A stretch of DNA of 32,525 nt from Pseudomonadota bacterium (GTDB taxonomy: Bacteria; Pseudomonadota; Gammaproteobacteria; Acidiferrobacterales; Acidiferrobacteraceae), in NCBI GenBank assembly GCA_021777335.1, contig JAJYDT010000023.1, positions 1 to 32,525 on the forward strand, in the 5' to 3' direction. This document shows positions 1-7,333 of the stretch, piece by piece. The position numbers and the translations under genes are program-made. The first letter of the stretch is position 1, and each line of letters starts with the position of its first letter. The notes under the pieces were generated by a model. The model was given only the letters and a program-made list of their open reading frames with translations, searched no databases and was not told the origin of the DNA.

Positions 1-885
1 GTGGCGCCTGTAGCCGCCGGGGCGTTGACTCAGAGGGTGCCCCCGCAGCCTGTGGCACCGCGCGTGGTTGCGGCACCGCCACTGCAAGCGGTAGTTCCGC
101 GTGTCCCGCTCGCAACCCTCCGGGCGGCACCCCCTCACGCAGTGGTCGCCGCCGTAGCGCCACCGATTCTGTCAAACCATGGGACCCCGGCCCGGAAGAA
201 GCCAGTTGCCAGTCCGCGGCCTTTATACACCCGCACCCTGGGCGGTACGGGTGGGGTGACGCCAGACCGCACCGGAATATCGAAGGTCGTATTGCCCTTG
301 ACGCCAGGAGAGCAAGCGCGCCATGACTATGCTTTCGCCGCCGCCGCGCTTGAACGCGGGCAGATGCAGACGGCCATCACGGCGCTGCGCTCCGGCCTTG
401 CCCTGGATCCGGGGAATGTGCGCACACGTGAGCTGCTCGCGGGCCTTGAGTTGCAGCGTGGCCGGAATTCCGTTGCGAAGCGATTGCTCAAGCAGGGGCT
501 CGTGGTTTCACCGAAGTATGTCCATTTCGCGGAGTTGCTCGCGAATCTCTACGTGCGCGCGGGCCACCTGCCCAAGGCGCTCGCGCTGCTCGAGACGCAC
601 CGGGCACAGGCGCTCGGTAATGCCGGCTATCTTGCGTTTCTTGCCGCACTTGAAGAGCGCGCGGGCGAGCTCAGGGCTGCGGCTGCGGATTACCACGCCG
701 CCCTCACGCTCGCGCCCGGTGACGGCACTTCGTGGGCCGGGCTCGCCATCGCCTTGCAGACCAGCGATCCTGCGGCCGCCCGTCGCGCATACCGCCACGC
801 ATTGGCCGACCCGAAGCTTCCTCCGGCGCTCGCGCGTTATGTCCGCAACGAGCTGGTGGCCCTGACCCCCAGACTCAAGCCTTAA
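1..885 (+). CDS. MshN-like tetratricopeptide-repeat protein, 5' part probably outside the window
   Basis: The reading frame is open from the first base and ends with TAA at 883-885. The GTG at position 1 may be only an internal Val codon, so the true start probably lies upstream. Residues 1 to about 95 are rich in Pro, Ala and Val and look like a flexible linker. From about residue 100 (LTPGEQARHDYAFAAAALE) to the end there are roughly four or five TPR-type helical pairs with the usual LDPGN and LAPGD turns. This layout, a Pro/Ala linker followed by TPRs to the C-terminus, resembles MshN-type proteins of MSHA pilus biogenesis. In that family an N-terminal membrane anchor precedes the linker, and the missing upstream part could encode it. 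The assignment to MshN rests on overall resemblance, and a generic TPR protein is the alternative. The stop overlaps the convergent regulator gene by 4 bp. Confidence 0.7.
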   Translation: MAPVAAGALTQRVPPQPVAPRVVAAPPLQAVVPRVPLATLRAAPPHAVVAAVAPPILSNHGTPARKKPVASPRPLYTRTLGGTGGVTPDRTGISKVVLPLTPGEQARHDYAFAAAALERGQMQTAITALRSGLALDPGNVRTRELLAGLELQRGRNSVAKRLLKQGLVVSPKYVHFAELLANLYVRAGHLPKALALLETHRAQALGNAGYLAFLAALEERAGELRAAAADYHAALTLAPGDGTSWAGLAIALQTSDPAAARRAYRHALADPKLPPALARYVRNELVALTPRLKP

Positions 886-1262
886 TCCCGCCCGCCCTCG
901 TGTTCCTGGCGCATGTGTTCTGAAGGGGCGCCGGGCGGATCGTCGCGCGACCAGCGCCGGGCAAGATGATCAAGGATGTTCAGCGCCTCACCCAGCGCCC
1001 GGCCCTTGTCCGTCAATCCGTAGGAGACCTCCGGCGGTATGGTCGGACGGTACTGCCGTACGACCAGACCGGTCTCGGCCAGAAGCCGCAGCCGCTGCGT
1101 GAGCAGTCTTGCCGAAATCCCTTCAATCTCGCGCTTCAGGACACCGAACCGGATAAGCCCGCCCGCTTGCTGCTGCAGGGTCCACAGGATATGGGTTGTC
1201 CAAGCGCCCGAGAGCAGTTTCAGCAGCTGATCCATGGGACAGGGAGAGGGGTTACGGTTCAT
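882..1262 (-). CDS. HxlR-family winged-helix transcriptional regulator
   Basis: This 126-residue protein has the classic HxlR layout. A single Cys near the N-terminus (C8, in PCPMDQLLKLLSGAWT) is followed by a winged helix-turn-helix with RFGVLKREIEGISARLLTQRL as recognition region and the wing VVRQYRPTIPPEVSYGLTDKG. Family members such as YodB, HypR and QorR sense quinones, diamide or disulfide stress through that N-terminal Cys and repress quinone-reducing enzymes. It is transcribed divergently from wrbA, an NAD(P)H:quinone oxidoreductase, which fits the same job. ATG is at 1262, with a weak AGGA just upstream. Two palindromes 11-37 bp upstream of the start suggest autoregulation. The function as regulator of wrbA is inferred from context, and the family assignment is secure. 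Confidence 0.9.
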   Translation of the reverse strand: MNRNPSPCPMDQLLKLLSGAWTTHILWTLQQQAGGLIRFGVLKREIEGISARLLTQRLRLLAETGLVVRQYRPTIPPEVSYGLTDKGRALGEALNILDHLARRWSRDDPPGAPSEHMRQEHEGGRD

Positions 1263-1272
1263 ATTCCTAGAT

Positions 1273-1299
1273 TACTTTTAAGTACCTACTTTTAGTATA
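1273..1299. promoter_or_regulatory. Twin HxlR-type operator between the regulator gene and wrbA
   Basis: Two related AT-rich palindromes lie 14 bp apart. TACTTTTAAGTA (1273-1284) has arms TACTT/AAGTA. TACTTTTAGTA (1287-1297) has arms TACT/AGTA. The TACT...AGTA pattern resembles operators reported for HxlR-family repressors such as YodB and QorR. On the plus strand a TATAAA at 1313-1318 could be the wrbA -10, with its -35 position at about 1290-1295 inside the second palindrome. On the minus strand TATACT (plus 1294-1299) could be the -10 of the regulator gene. Binding here would block both. The sites are plainly visible, but the regulator assignment is inferred. Confidence 0.6.
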
Positions 1300-1372
1300 G
1301 CCGGTTAATCACTATAAAGGCGATTACATATCTATCTGCACTCAAATTACTCAATTTTCAAAGGAGCCTGTC

Positions 1373-1975
1373 ATGAGCCGGATCCTGATCGTCTATTACA
1401 GCACCTGGGGGCACGTCGAAACGATGGCGCAGATGGTCGCGGAGGGCGCGCGTTCTGTTCAGGGCGTTAACGTCACTGTCAAACGCGTGCCGGAGGTGAT
1501 GCCGCCGGACACCTTGCAGGAGATCCACGCCAAGACCGATCAGGCAGCGCCGATCGCAAGCCCCGAGGAACTCGCCAATTATGACGCAATCCTTTTCGGT
1601 ACCCCGGCCCGTTTTGGCAACATGGCCGGGCAGATGCGCAACTTCCTCGACCGGACCGGGTCGCTGTGGCAAAGCGGCGCGCTCGTCGGTAAAGTCGGTA
1701 GTGTCTTCGTCAGCACTGCCACCCAGCATGGAGGTCAGGAGAGCACGATCCTGTCGTTCCATACGACCCTGCTGCACCAGGGGATGATTATTGTCGGTGT
1801 ACCTTACAGCTGCGCGGACCTGATGAACGTGAACGAAGTCGCCGGGGGAAGTCCTTATGGTGCCGGCACGATATCCGCGAGCGACGGCAGCCGCCGGCCC
1901 AGTGCACTCGAGCTTTCAATCGCCCGTTTTCAGGGGCGGCATGTGGCGGAGGTCACGCAGAAACTGACTCGCTGA
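1373..1975 (+). CDS. wrbA: NAD(P)H:quinone oxidoreductase WrbA
   Basis: This 200-residue flavodoxin-like protein matches the WrbA length of about 198-200. WrbA binds FMN and reduces quinones by two electrons with NAD(P)H, which avoids semiquinone formation; it is cytoplasmic and tetrameric. Visible family signatures are the N-terminal phosphate-binding loop [12 protein letters not shown] (residues 8-19), the FMN-contacting segment [17 protein letters not shown] (about 79-95), [10 protein letters not shown] (about 117-126) and the late Gly-rich segment [12 protein letters not shown] strong Shine-Dalgarno AAGGAG at 1361-1366 fixes ATG 1373. The divergent HxlR regulator and the palindromes between the two genes suggest induction by quinones or electrophiles. 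Nothing appears truncated. Confidence 0.96.
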   Translation: MSRILIVYYSTWGHVETMAQMVAEGARSVQGVNVTVKRVPEVMPPDTLQEIHAKTDQAAPIASPEELANYDAILFGTPARFGNMAGQMRNFLDRTGSLWQSGALVGKVGSVFVSTATQHGGQESTILSFHTTLLHQGMIIVGVPYSCADLMNVNEVAGGSPYGAGTISASDGSRRPSALELSIARFQGRHVAEVTQKLTR

Positions 1976-2019
1976 GTCGTGCGTCATGTGGCGCCCTATC
2001 GTCCGGGCAGGCCGGTGTG

Positions 2020-2051
2020 GGGATGGCCTGCGCGGGTTACCAGGCCATCCC
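2020..2051. terminator. Perfect 11-bp hairpin between convergent wrbA and the hyf-like operon
   Basis: GGGATGGCCTG (2020-2030) and CAGGCCATCCC (2041-2051) are perfectly complementary around a 10-nt loop. It sits between two converging genes, so it could stop transcription from both sides. There is no T-tract on either strand, so a classical rho-independent terminator is not proven. A role in 3'-end protection or as part of a rho-dependent terminator is possible. The rest of 1976-2189 shows no convincing gene. Confidence 0.5.
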
Positions 2052-2189
2052 GATGATCCCGGCGAACCCCCGATAGCCTGCCGCCACCGTGCGTTTGCAA
2101 ATTTCCGCACATGTCGATCTCTGCAGGCCGGCGAGCGGAAACACAACGGGCGGAAAGGCCTCAGGGCCGGTCCAGAGCCTCTGCAACCG

Positions 2190-2702
2190 TCAGCGTCGGT
2201 CGGTCGTGACGACGCTGACGATGCCGCTCAGAATGGCGGCCGGCGGCGGCGGGCATCCGGGAACCGTGAGATCCACCGGGATGATGTCGGCCACTGACCC
2301 ACGGATGGCATAACCCGACCCGAAAATACCCCCGGTACAGCCGCAATCGCCGACCGCGATGACCCATTTCGGGTCCGGGGTCGCGTCGTACACGCGCTTG
2401 AGCGCGCTTTCCATATGCCGGGATACCGGACCCGTCACGAGCAACAGATCGGCATGCCGCGGGCTGGCCACAAATTTGATGCCGAATCCCTCGAGGTTGT
2501 AGTACGGGTTATTGACTGCATGGATCTCCAGCTCGCACCCGTTGCACGAACCGGCATCCACGTGACGGATTCCCAGGGCCCGACCGAAGCGCTGATGGAT
2601 CTGCGCACGGAGGCCGGATTCTTTGGGCCGTTCGCCTGCTGGCCTTGCGGCTCGTTCGGAGACGACCCCGACCTTGATGACCTGCCTCAGCGTACGCAGC
2701 AT
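2190..2702 (-). CDS. hyfI: HyfI/HycG/NuoB-like [4Fe-4S] small subunit of an Ehr-type complex
   Basis: This 170-residue protein is the last gene of the operon. In related complexes this subunit carries the single [4Fe-4S] cluster nearest the large-subunit active site (cluster N2 in complex I). All four expected cysteines are visible: C53 and C56 in GSCNGCELE, C120 in GDCGCTGG and C150 in PGCPPPP. C122 is a fifth nearby Cys. The protein should therefore still transfer electrons even though the partner large subunit has lost its metal site. The frame is open further upstream, but ATG 2702 is chosen because GGAGG lies 5 nt before it and the homologous region begins there. It follows the HyfG-like gene by 13 nt and is surely co-transcribed with it. 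Confidence 0.88.
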   Translation of the reverse strand: MLRTLRQVIKVGVVSERAARPAGERPKESGLRAQIHQRFGRALGIRHVDAGSCNGCELEIHAVNNPYYNLEGFGIKFVASPRHADLLLVTGPVSRHMESALKRVYDATPDPKWVIAVGDCGCTGGIFGSGYAIRGSVADIIPVDLTVPGCPPPPAAILSGIVSVVTTDRR

Positions 2703-2715
2703 GATTGCCTCCGCG

Positions 2716-4260
2716 TCAAAGATCCTGCCCGCTGTAGGACAGGTTGAATGACTTGTTGATGAGTGGAAAATCCGGAACGATATTGCCAATCGTCGCGTGC
2801 TCCACCACCGGCCAGTTCTGCCAGGAGGGGTCATGCGGATGGCAGCGGCGGATCCGGCCGCCGTCGCCGGTTTCCAAAGCCACGAGTACCGGGCCACGCC
2901 ACCCCTCCACCAGGCCTACGCCAAATCCGCCGGCCGGTACATCGGGCAGAGCGGCGCCGCATTCCGTGCGCGGCAGATTCTCAAGTATGATCCGGCTCAG
3001 GCGCAGCGATTCGAACGTCTCCTGGAACCGTACCGAAACGCGCCCGGCGACGTCTCCGTCGAGACTGCCCGCGATGCGGACGTTGAGCGCATCGTAGGGC
3101 GCATACACCGGGTCACAGCGCCAGTCCCAGGTCTGGCCGCTTGCCCGGCCCGCAAGTCCGACTAACCCAAGTTGCCGGGCAAGCGCTGGCGCAACGCGCC
3201 CCGTTCCTGAGAACCGGTCCTGAAGGCCCGCGTGATCGTCGTAGATCTCGCGCAGGGTGTTGAGCTCGGACTCGATTCCGGGGATCGTCTCCAGCAGGAT
3301 CTGCCGGTGTGTTTCATCGAGGTCGCGGGCCACGCCCCCCGGGACAACGACATCCATAAGGTAGCGTGCGCCGAATGCTGCCTGATTGATCCGGAGGAGA
3401 TCCTCTTTGAGGCGCGAAAACTGGGCCAGCGCAATTGAAAATCCGGCGTCGTTTCCGAGTGCACCGAGATCCCCCAGGTGGTTGGCAATGCGCTCCCGTT
3501 CAAGATAGAGCGCACGCAACCAGATGGCGCGCACCGGCGGACTGATGCCGCAGATCATCTCCAGCGCCATGCAGTACGCCCAGGAGAATGCCACTGCGGA
3601 ATCGCCGGACACACGGGCGGCGAGTTTGTGGGCCTGCAGGGCCGGCAGCGTCTCGAAGCGTTTTTCGATGCCCTTGTGCGTATATCCAAGCCGCTCCTCA
3701 ATGCGCAACACTTTTTCCCCCACGACCGAAAAGCGAAAATGGGCAGGTTCGATCGTGCCCGCGTGTACCGGGCCCACAGCGATCTCATGCACGCCGTCGC
3801 CGGTGACGCGCACAAAGGGATAGCGCTCGTCGGCATCAGCATGGGGTCTCGTGGCATCGTAATCATGACGCAAAGGAAAGCAGTCGTCGGGCCAGGCCGC
3901 ATGACGTACCCACGAGCGCCGATCGGCGGCTTCGGCGCGTACCCCGAGCAGATCATAGGCCGCGCGCTGCATGCGGTCCGCGGCCGGGAAAATGTCGGCG
4001 ATCGACGGGAAGTGCGGTGTTGCGGCGGGCAGCAGAAGTTCGATGACCACCAGCCCGACGTCGTCCTGCAGGGCGACCCGGAGCAGAAAGCCGCCGGTGG
4101 TATCCCGCACATCTGAAGCCCACAAGGCATGGATGAAACCTCCCGCCTCATGTACGGCACTGCAGAGGGAGCGCAGCTGATCCGGGCGCACGGGGATGCG
4201 CCGCATCGGCACCGCGCCTGCGAGCGTCTCGACAGCCAATCCATAGACGGTGTAATCCAT
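2716..4260 (-). CDS. hyfG: HyfG/HycE-like large subunit lacking the NiFe ligands (Ehr-type)
   Basis: This 514-residue protein has the HycE/HyfG layout: a NuoC-like 30-kDa domain (about residues 1-150) fused to a NuoD-like 49-kDa domain. GPVHAGTIEPAHFRF (about 163-177) and LGYTHKGIEKRFE (191-203) match the family. Group 4 hydrogenases have RxCGxC at the first metal site. Here it reads RVSGDS (216-221), with Ser at both Cys positions. At the C-terminus the usual DPCxxC is replaced by NLSYSG (506-511). All four nickel-iron ligands are therefore absent and H2 chemistry is not expected. No C-terminal maturation peptide follows. This is the hallmark of Ehr complexes, which are grouped between complex I and group 4 hydrogenases. 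The substrate is unknown. ATG 4260 starts 6 nt after the HyfF stop. Confidence 0.9.
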   Translation of the reverse strand: MDYTVYGLAVETLAGAVPMRRIPVRPDQLRSLCSAVHEAGGFIHALWASDVRDTTGGFLLRVALQDDVGLVVIELLLPAATPHFPSIADIFPAADRMQRAAYDLLGVRAEAADRRSWVRHAAWPDDCFPLRHDYDATRPHADADERYPFVRVTGDGVHEIAVGPVHAGTIEPAHFRFSVVGEKVLRIEERLGYTHKGIEKRFETLPALQAHKLAARVSGDSAVAFSWAYCMALEMICGISPPVRAIWLRALYLERERIANHLGDLGALGNDAGFSIALAQFSRLKEDLLRINQAAFGARYLMDVVVPGGVARDLDETHRQILLETIPGIESELNTLREIYDDHAGLQDRFSGTGRVAPALARQLGLVGLAGRASGQTWDWRCDPVYAPYDALNVRIAGSLDGDVAGRVSVRFQETFESLRLSRIILENLPRTECGAALPDVPAGGFGVGLVEGWRGPVLVALETGDGGRIRRCHPHDPSWQNWPVVEHATIGNIVPDFPLINKSFNLSYSGQDL

Positions 4261-4266
4261 CTGTAG

Positions 4267-5718
4267 TTATCCAATGATCCTGGCCGCCTCGCGATACCAA
4301 TCAGCGAGGTAGTGGGGAATATAGAGCCCAAGTATCAGTACGATGGTCAAATGCGTGAATACGGGCAGCAGCGTCGGCGAATGGGGCAGGCGTTTCAGGT
4401 CAGTTTCGCCGAATACCATGGCCTGGACGCGCGAAAAGATCGCGCCGAACGCGACTGCAAGGGCCAGCAGAAGGATCGGCGTTGCCCACGGGTGATCCCG
4501 CATTGCAGTGATGAGAATCAGGAATTCGCTGGTGAATACACCGAATGGCGGCATTCCCAGGATCGCCAGGGTGCCGATCATCAGGCCCCAGCCCACCGTC
4601 GGATTGACCGTAATAAGACCACGAATCTTGTCCATGGCCTGGCTGCCGGCCTTCTGGGTGGCGTGGCCTACGGTAAAGAAGATGGACGACTTGGTCAGTG
4701 AGTGTACGGTCATGTGCAGCAGCGCGGCGAAGTTTGCGATCGGTCCTCCCATGCCGAAGGCAAAGGTGGCAATCCCCATGTGTTCGATCGAGGAGTAGGC
4801 GAACATTCGTTTGATGTCTTTCTGCCGCCACAGCAGGAACGACGCCACGACGACTGACACCAGACCGAAACCCATCATCAGATTCCCGGCCAGATCGGAG
4901 TGCACCGATCCTTCCACCAGCACCTTGCAGCGCACCACGGCATAGAGCGCGACATTGAGCAGCAGACCTGACAGTACTGCGGACACCGGCGTGGGACCCT
5001 CGGCGTGGGCATCCGGCAGCCAGTTGTGCAACGGAACCAGGCCCACCTTGGTGCCGTAACCCACCAGCAGGAATACAAAGGCGAGCGAGAGCACTGTCGG
5101 TTCCATCTGCCCTTTAACCTGGTTCAGGCGGGTCCACAGCAGCGCCGTGGTGCCCACATTCCCCAGAACCTTCTCGGCCGCGAAATACAGCAATATGGTG
5201 CCAAACAATGCCTGGGCAAGACCGACGCCGCACAGGATAAAGTATTTCCATGCCGCCTCGATACTCGCTGGCGTGCGATAAAGCGACACCAGCAGTACGG
5301 TGGTGAGGGTGGCCCCCTCCATCGCCACCCACAGTATGCCCATGTTGTTGGTGGTGAGCGCCAGCAGCATCGTAAACATGAATAACTGAAACATGCTGTG
5401 GTAAAGCCGCAACTGACGACGATTGAGACGGCCGTGGTGCTGCTCGATGCGCATGTAGGTACGGGAAAACAGCGAGGTCGTGAATCCGACAAATGAGGTC
5501 AAGGCCACCAGAAATACGTTGAACGGGTCAATAAAAAACTCCTCGTTTCCGGTCAGTATCGGCCCGTGCGCGATCACGTGCATGGTGAGCCACGCACCGG
5601 CTGCAAAGGTACCAGCGCTGACCAGGATGTTTACCTCTGCCGCCCAGTCACGCTCTCCAACCAGGGCCAGCAGCAGGCTGCCGAGCGGAGGGAGAACAAG
5701 AAGAATGATCAGTTCCAT
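4267..5718 (-). CDS. hyfF: HyfF-like proton-translocating antiporter-type membrane subunit
   Basis: This 483-residue polytopic protein belongs to the NuoL/M/N (Mrp antiporter-like) family and is predicted to move ions across the inner membrane. The key charged residues of the family are in place: E134 in VAMEGATL, K224 in YGTKVGLVPLHNWLPDAH, H231 and H238. PTPVSAVLSG and RMFAYSSIEHMG are further family signatures. The frame is open upstream, but ATG 5718 (MELIILLV) begins the first membrane helix and lies one base after the HyfE stop, so translation is probably coupled. With HyfB it gives the complex two antiporter-type modules. HyfD, the third such subunit in E. coli hydrogenase-4, is not found in this window. 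Confidence 0.9.
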   Translation of the reverse strand: MELIILLVLPPLGSLLLALVGERDWAAEVNILVSAGTFAAGAWLTMHVIAHGPILTGNEEFFIDPFNVFLVALTSFVGFTTSLFSRTYMRIEQHHGRLNRRQLRLYHSMFQLFMFTMLLALTTNNMGILWVAMEGATLTTVLLVSLYRTPASIEAAWKYFILCGVGLAQALFGTILLYFAAEKVLGNVGTTALLWTRLNQVKGQMEPTVLSLAFVFLLVGYGTKVGLVPLHNWLPDAHAEGPTPVSAVLSGLLLNVALYAVVRCKVLVEGSVHSDLAGNLMMGFGLVSVVVASFLLWRQKDIKRMFAYSSIEHMGIATFAFGMGGPIANFAALLHMTVHSLTKSSIFFTVGHATQKAGSQAMDKIRGLITVNPTVGWGLMIGTLAILGMPPFGVFTSEFLILITAMRDHPWATPILLLALAVAFGAIFSRVQAMVFGETDLKRLPHSPTLLPVFTHLTIVLILGLYIPHYLADWYREAARIIG

Positions 5719-5719
5719 G

Positions 5720-6382
5720 TCAATCCTCTTTGAGCGATTCCAGGTTGTGCAGGTCGAGACTGTCAAACTGTTCGCGGATGTGGAAGAAAAAGACGCCGAG
5801 AATCACCATGCCCACGAGTACGTCCAGCGCCACGCCAAGTTCGACAACCATCGGCATCCCGTAGGTAGCGCTGGTGGCCGCGAAAAACAGCCCGTTCTCC
5901 ATGGCGAGAAAACCGATTACCTGGGTGACCGCCTTGCGCCGCGTGATCATCATGAGGAATGACAGCATCACGATCGCAAGAGCGATCCCAAGGGTGCTCC
6001 TTGTGATCGTGCTCGCGAGCCGCGATATGGGTTCGGCGAGGGTGAAGGCGAAGATCACCAGCAGCAGACCGATGAGCATCGTTGCTGACGCGTTGAGCAG
6101 TGTCTCGGTCTCCCATTGGGCGCCGAGGCGGCGGATCAGCCGGTTCAGGATCAATGGCAGGAAGATCACCTTGAGGACCAGTGTCAGGGCCGCGGAGTAG
6201 AAGAGCTGGTATTGATGCGTGTTCCAGGCCACGACGACGATGGACACGAATAACGTGCCGCCCTGCAATGCGAACAGATCGACCAGGGTCAGTACGCGCC
6301 GTTGTGACAGCATGGAGAAGGACAGCAGCAGCAGTACCGCGGCACACAGATCGATCAGTTGCGATGAGAGCGGAGTCACCAT
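5720..6382 (-). CDS. hyfE: HyfE-like (NuoK-related) membrane subunit
   Basis: This 220-residue, very hydrophobic protein has about six or seven predicted membrane segments. Its length and position fit HyfE, the hydrogenase-4 subunit whose C-terminal part resembles NuoK, rather than the roughly 100-residue NuoK itself. GFLAMENGLFFAA carries the membrane-embedded Glu typical of NuoK/HyfE. The C-terminus is hydrophilic (FFHIREQFDSLDLHNLESLKED). The open frame extends upstream into the HyfC gene, but the start is set at ATG 6382 (MVTPLSS), 4 nt after the HyfC stop, because upstream residues are not hydrophobic in the family pattern and belong to the shadow of HyfC. Its stop is one base from the HyfF start. 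Confidence 0.87.
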   Translation of the reverse strand: MVTPLSSQLIDLCAAVLLLLSFSMLSQRRVLTLVDLFALQGGTLFVSIVVVAWNTHQYQLFYSAALTLVLKVIFLPLILNRLIRRLGAQWETETLLNASATMLIGLLLVIFAFTLAEPISRLASTITRSTLGIALAIVMLSFLMMITRRKAVTQVIGFLAMENGLFFAATSATYGMPMVVELGVALDVLVGMVILGVFFFHIREQFDSLDLHNLESLKED

Positions 6383-6386
6383 GGGG

Positions 6387-7316
6387 TCAGTGTCCCAGCA
6401 GCAGGTGTACGAGCAGTCCCAGCACCGCCAGAAGGAATGCGGAGGCCAGAAATTCAGGAACCCTGAAGATGCGCATCTTGGCATTGATTGTCTCAACCAG
6501 GGCAAGTCCGAAACCCACGGCGACCAGCTTGATGAACAGGGCCGGTACCGCGATTGCCAGGTCAGGCAGGTTGCCCAGCCCTTGCGCGAGACCCCAGGGT
6601 ACGAATAACGCGAACCCGATGCATACATAGTTGAAGAGCTTGAGTGCCGATGCCCACTCGATCAGTGCGAGATGTCTTGCCGAATACTCGAGCACGGTCG
6701 CCTCGTGGATCATGGTGAGTTCGAGGTGGGTCGACGGGTTATCGACCGGGATGCGGGCGTTCTCGGCCAGCAGCACCATCAGGAAGGAGATGCTCGCAAA
6801 GGCGAGGCTCGGGTAGATTGCCAGGGGGCCATGTGCCAGCACGTTCACCATGGTGGGAAGCGACGTGCTGTGGGAGATGAGTGACGCGGTGAAGAACACC
6901 ATGAGCAAGGCCGGTTCGGCGAGAAACCCCACCAGCATCTCACGCCGCGCCCCCATGGAACCGAAGGCTGTGCCGATGTCCATGGCCGCGAGCGCCAGGA
7001 ACATACGGGCGGTGGCGAACAGGCCGACCAGCGCGATGGTGTCGGCCGCATCGGCAAATGGAAGCCCGGTCCACAGCGACGGGATGATCCCGGCAGCGAG
7101 ACCCATGGAAGCAAATTGAACATAGGGCACAAGCCGGAACAGCGGGGAGGCGTTCGTGGCGATTACGGCATCCTTGTGGAATAGCTTACGGATCAGTCGG
7201 TATGGCTGAAGTATGCCCGGGCCACGCCGGTTCTGGAGCCACGCCCGGCACTGATTGACCCAACCGATCAGCAGCGGGGCGACGATGATTGCGAAGGCGA
7301 TTGCGATCAGCTGCAT
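6387..7316 (-). CDS. hyfC: HyfC/HycD/NuoH-like membrane subunit
   Basis: This is the NuoH-type subunit that anchors the peripheral arm to the membrane and forms part of the quinone-site region in complex I. Family signatures are LQNRRGPGILQPYRLIRKLF near the N-terminus, GSMGARREMLVGFLAEPALL in the middle and ENARIPVDNPSTHLELTMIHE, the acidic loop facing the large subunit. With ATG 7316 it is 309 residues, close to HycD (307). A GTG at 7337 would overlap the HyfB stop as GTGA and add seven residues. Neither start has a clear Shine-Dalgarno, so translation may depend on coupling to HyfB. A much longer open frame upstream is the shadow of HyfB. Confidence 0.9.
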   Translation of the reverse strand: MQLIAIAFAIIVAPLLIGWVNQCRAWLQNRRGPGILQPYRLIRKLFHKDAVIATNASPLFRLVPYVQFASMGLAAGIIPSLWTGLPFADAADTIALVGLFATARMFLALAAMDIGTAFGSMGARREMLVGFLAEPALLMVFFTASLISHSTSLPTMVNVLAHGPLAIYPSLAFASISFLMVLLAENARIPVDNPSTHLELTMIHEATVLEYSARHLALIEWASALKLFNYVCIGFALFVPWGLAQGLGNLPDLAIAVPALFIKLVAVGFGLALVETINAKMRIFRVPEFLASAFLLAVLGLLVHLLLGH

Positions 7317-7333
7317 GGTAAAGGCGCGGGTAT

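Noticed and set aside
1916-2146. 76-codon minus-strand open frame overlapping the 3' end of wrbA
   Set aside because: It overlaps a secure gene and the perfect hairpin at 2020-2051 and shows no motifs.
2703-2897. N-terminal extension of the HyfI-like protein
   Set aside because: The extra residues are the antisense-like shadow of the HyfG 3' end. GGAGG directly before ATG 2702 gives the better start.
2716-4260. Functional group 4 [NiFe] hydrogenase
   Set aside because: All four Ni/Fe-binding cysteines are replaced (RVSGDS and NLSYSG) and no maturation peptide follows.
6383-6628. N-terminal extension of the HyfE-like protein
   Set aside because: It lies wholly within the HyfC gene in another frame. 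ATG 6382 fits the family length and the 4-nt spacing.
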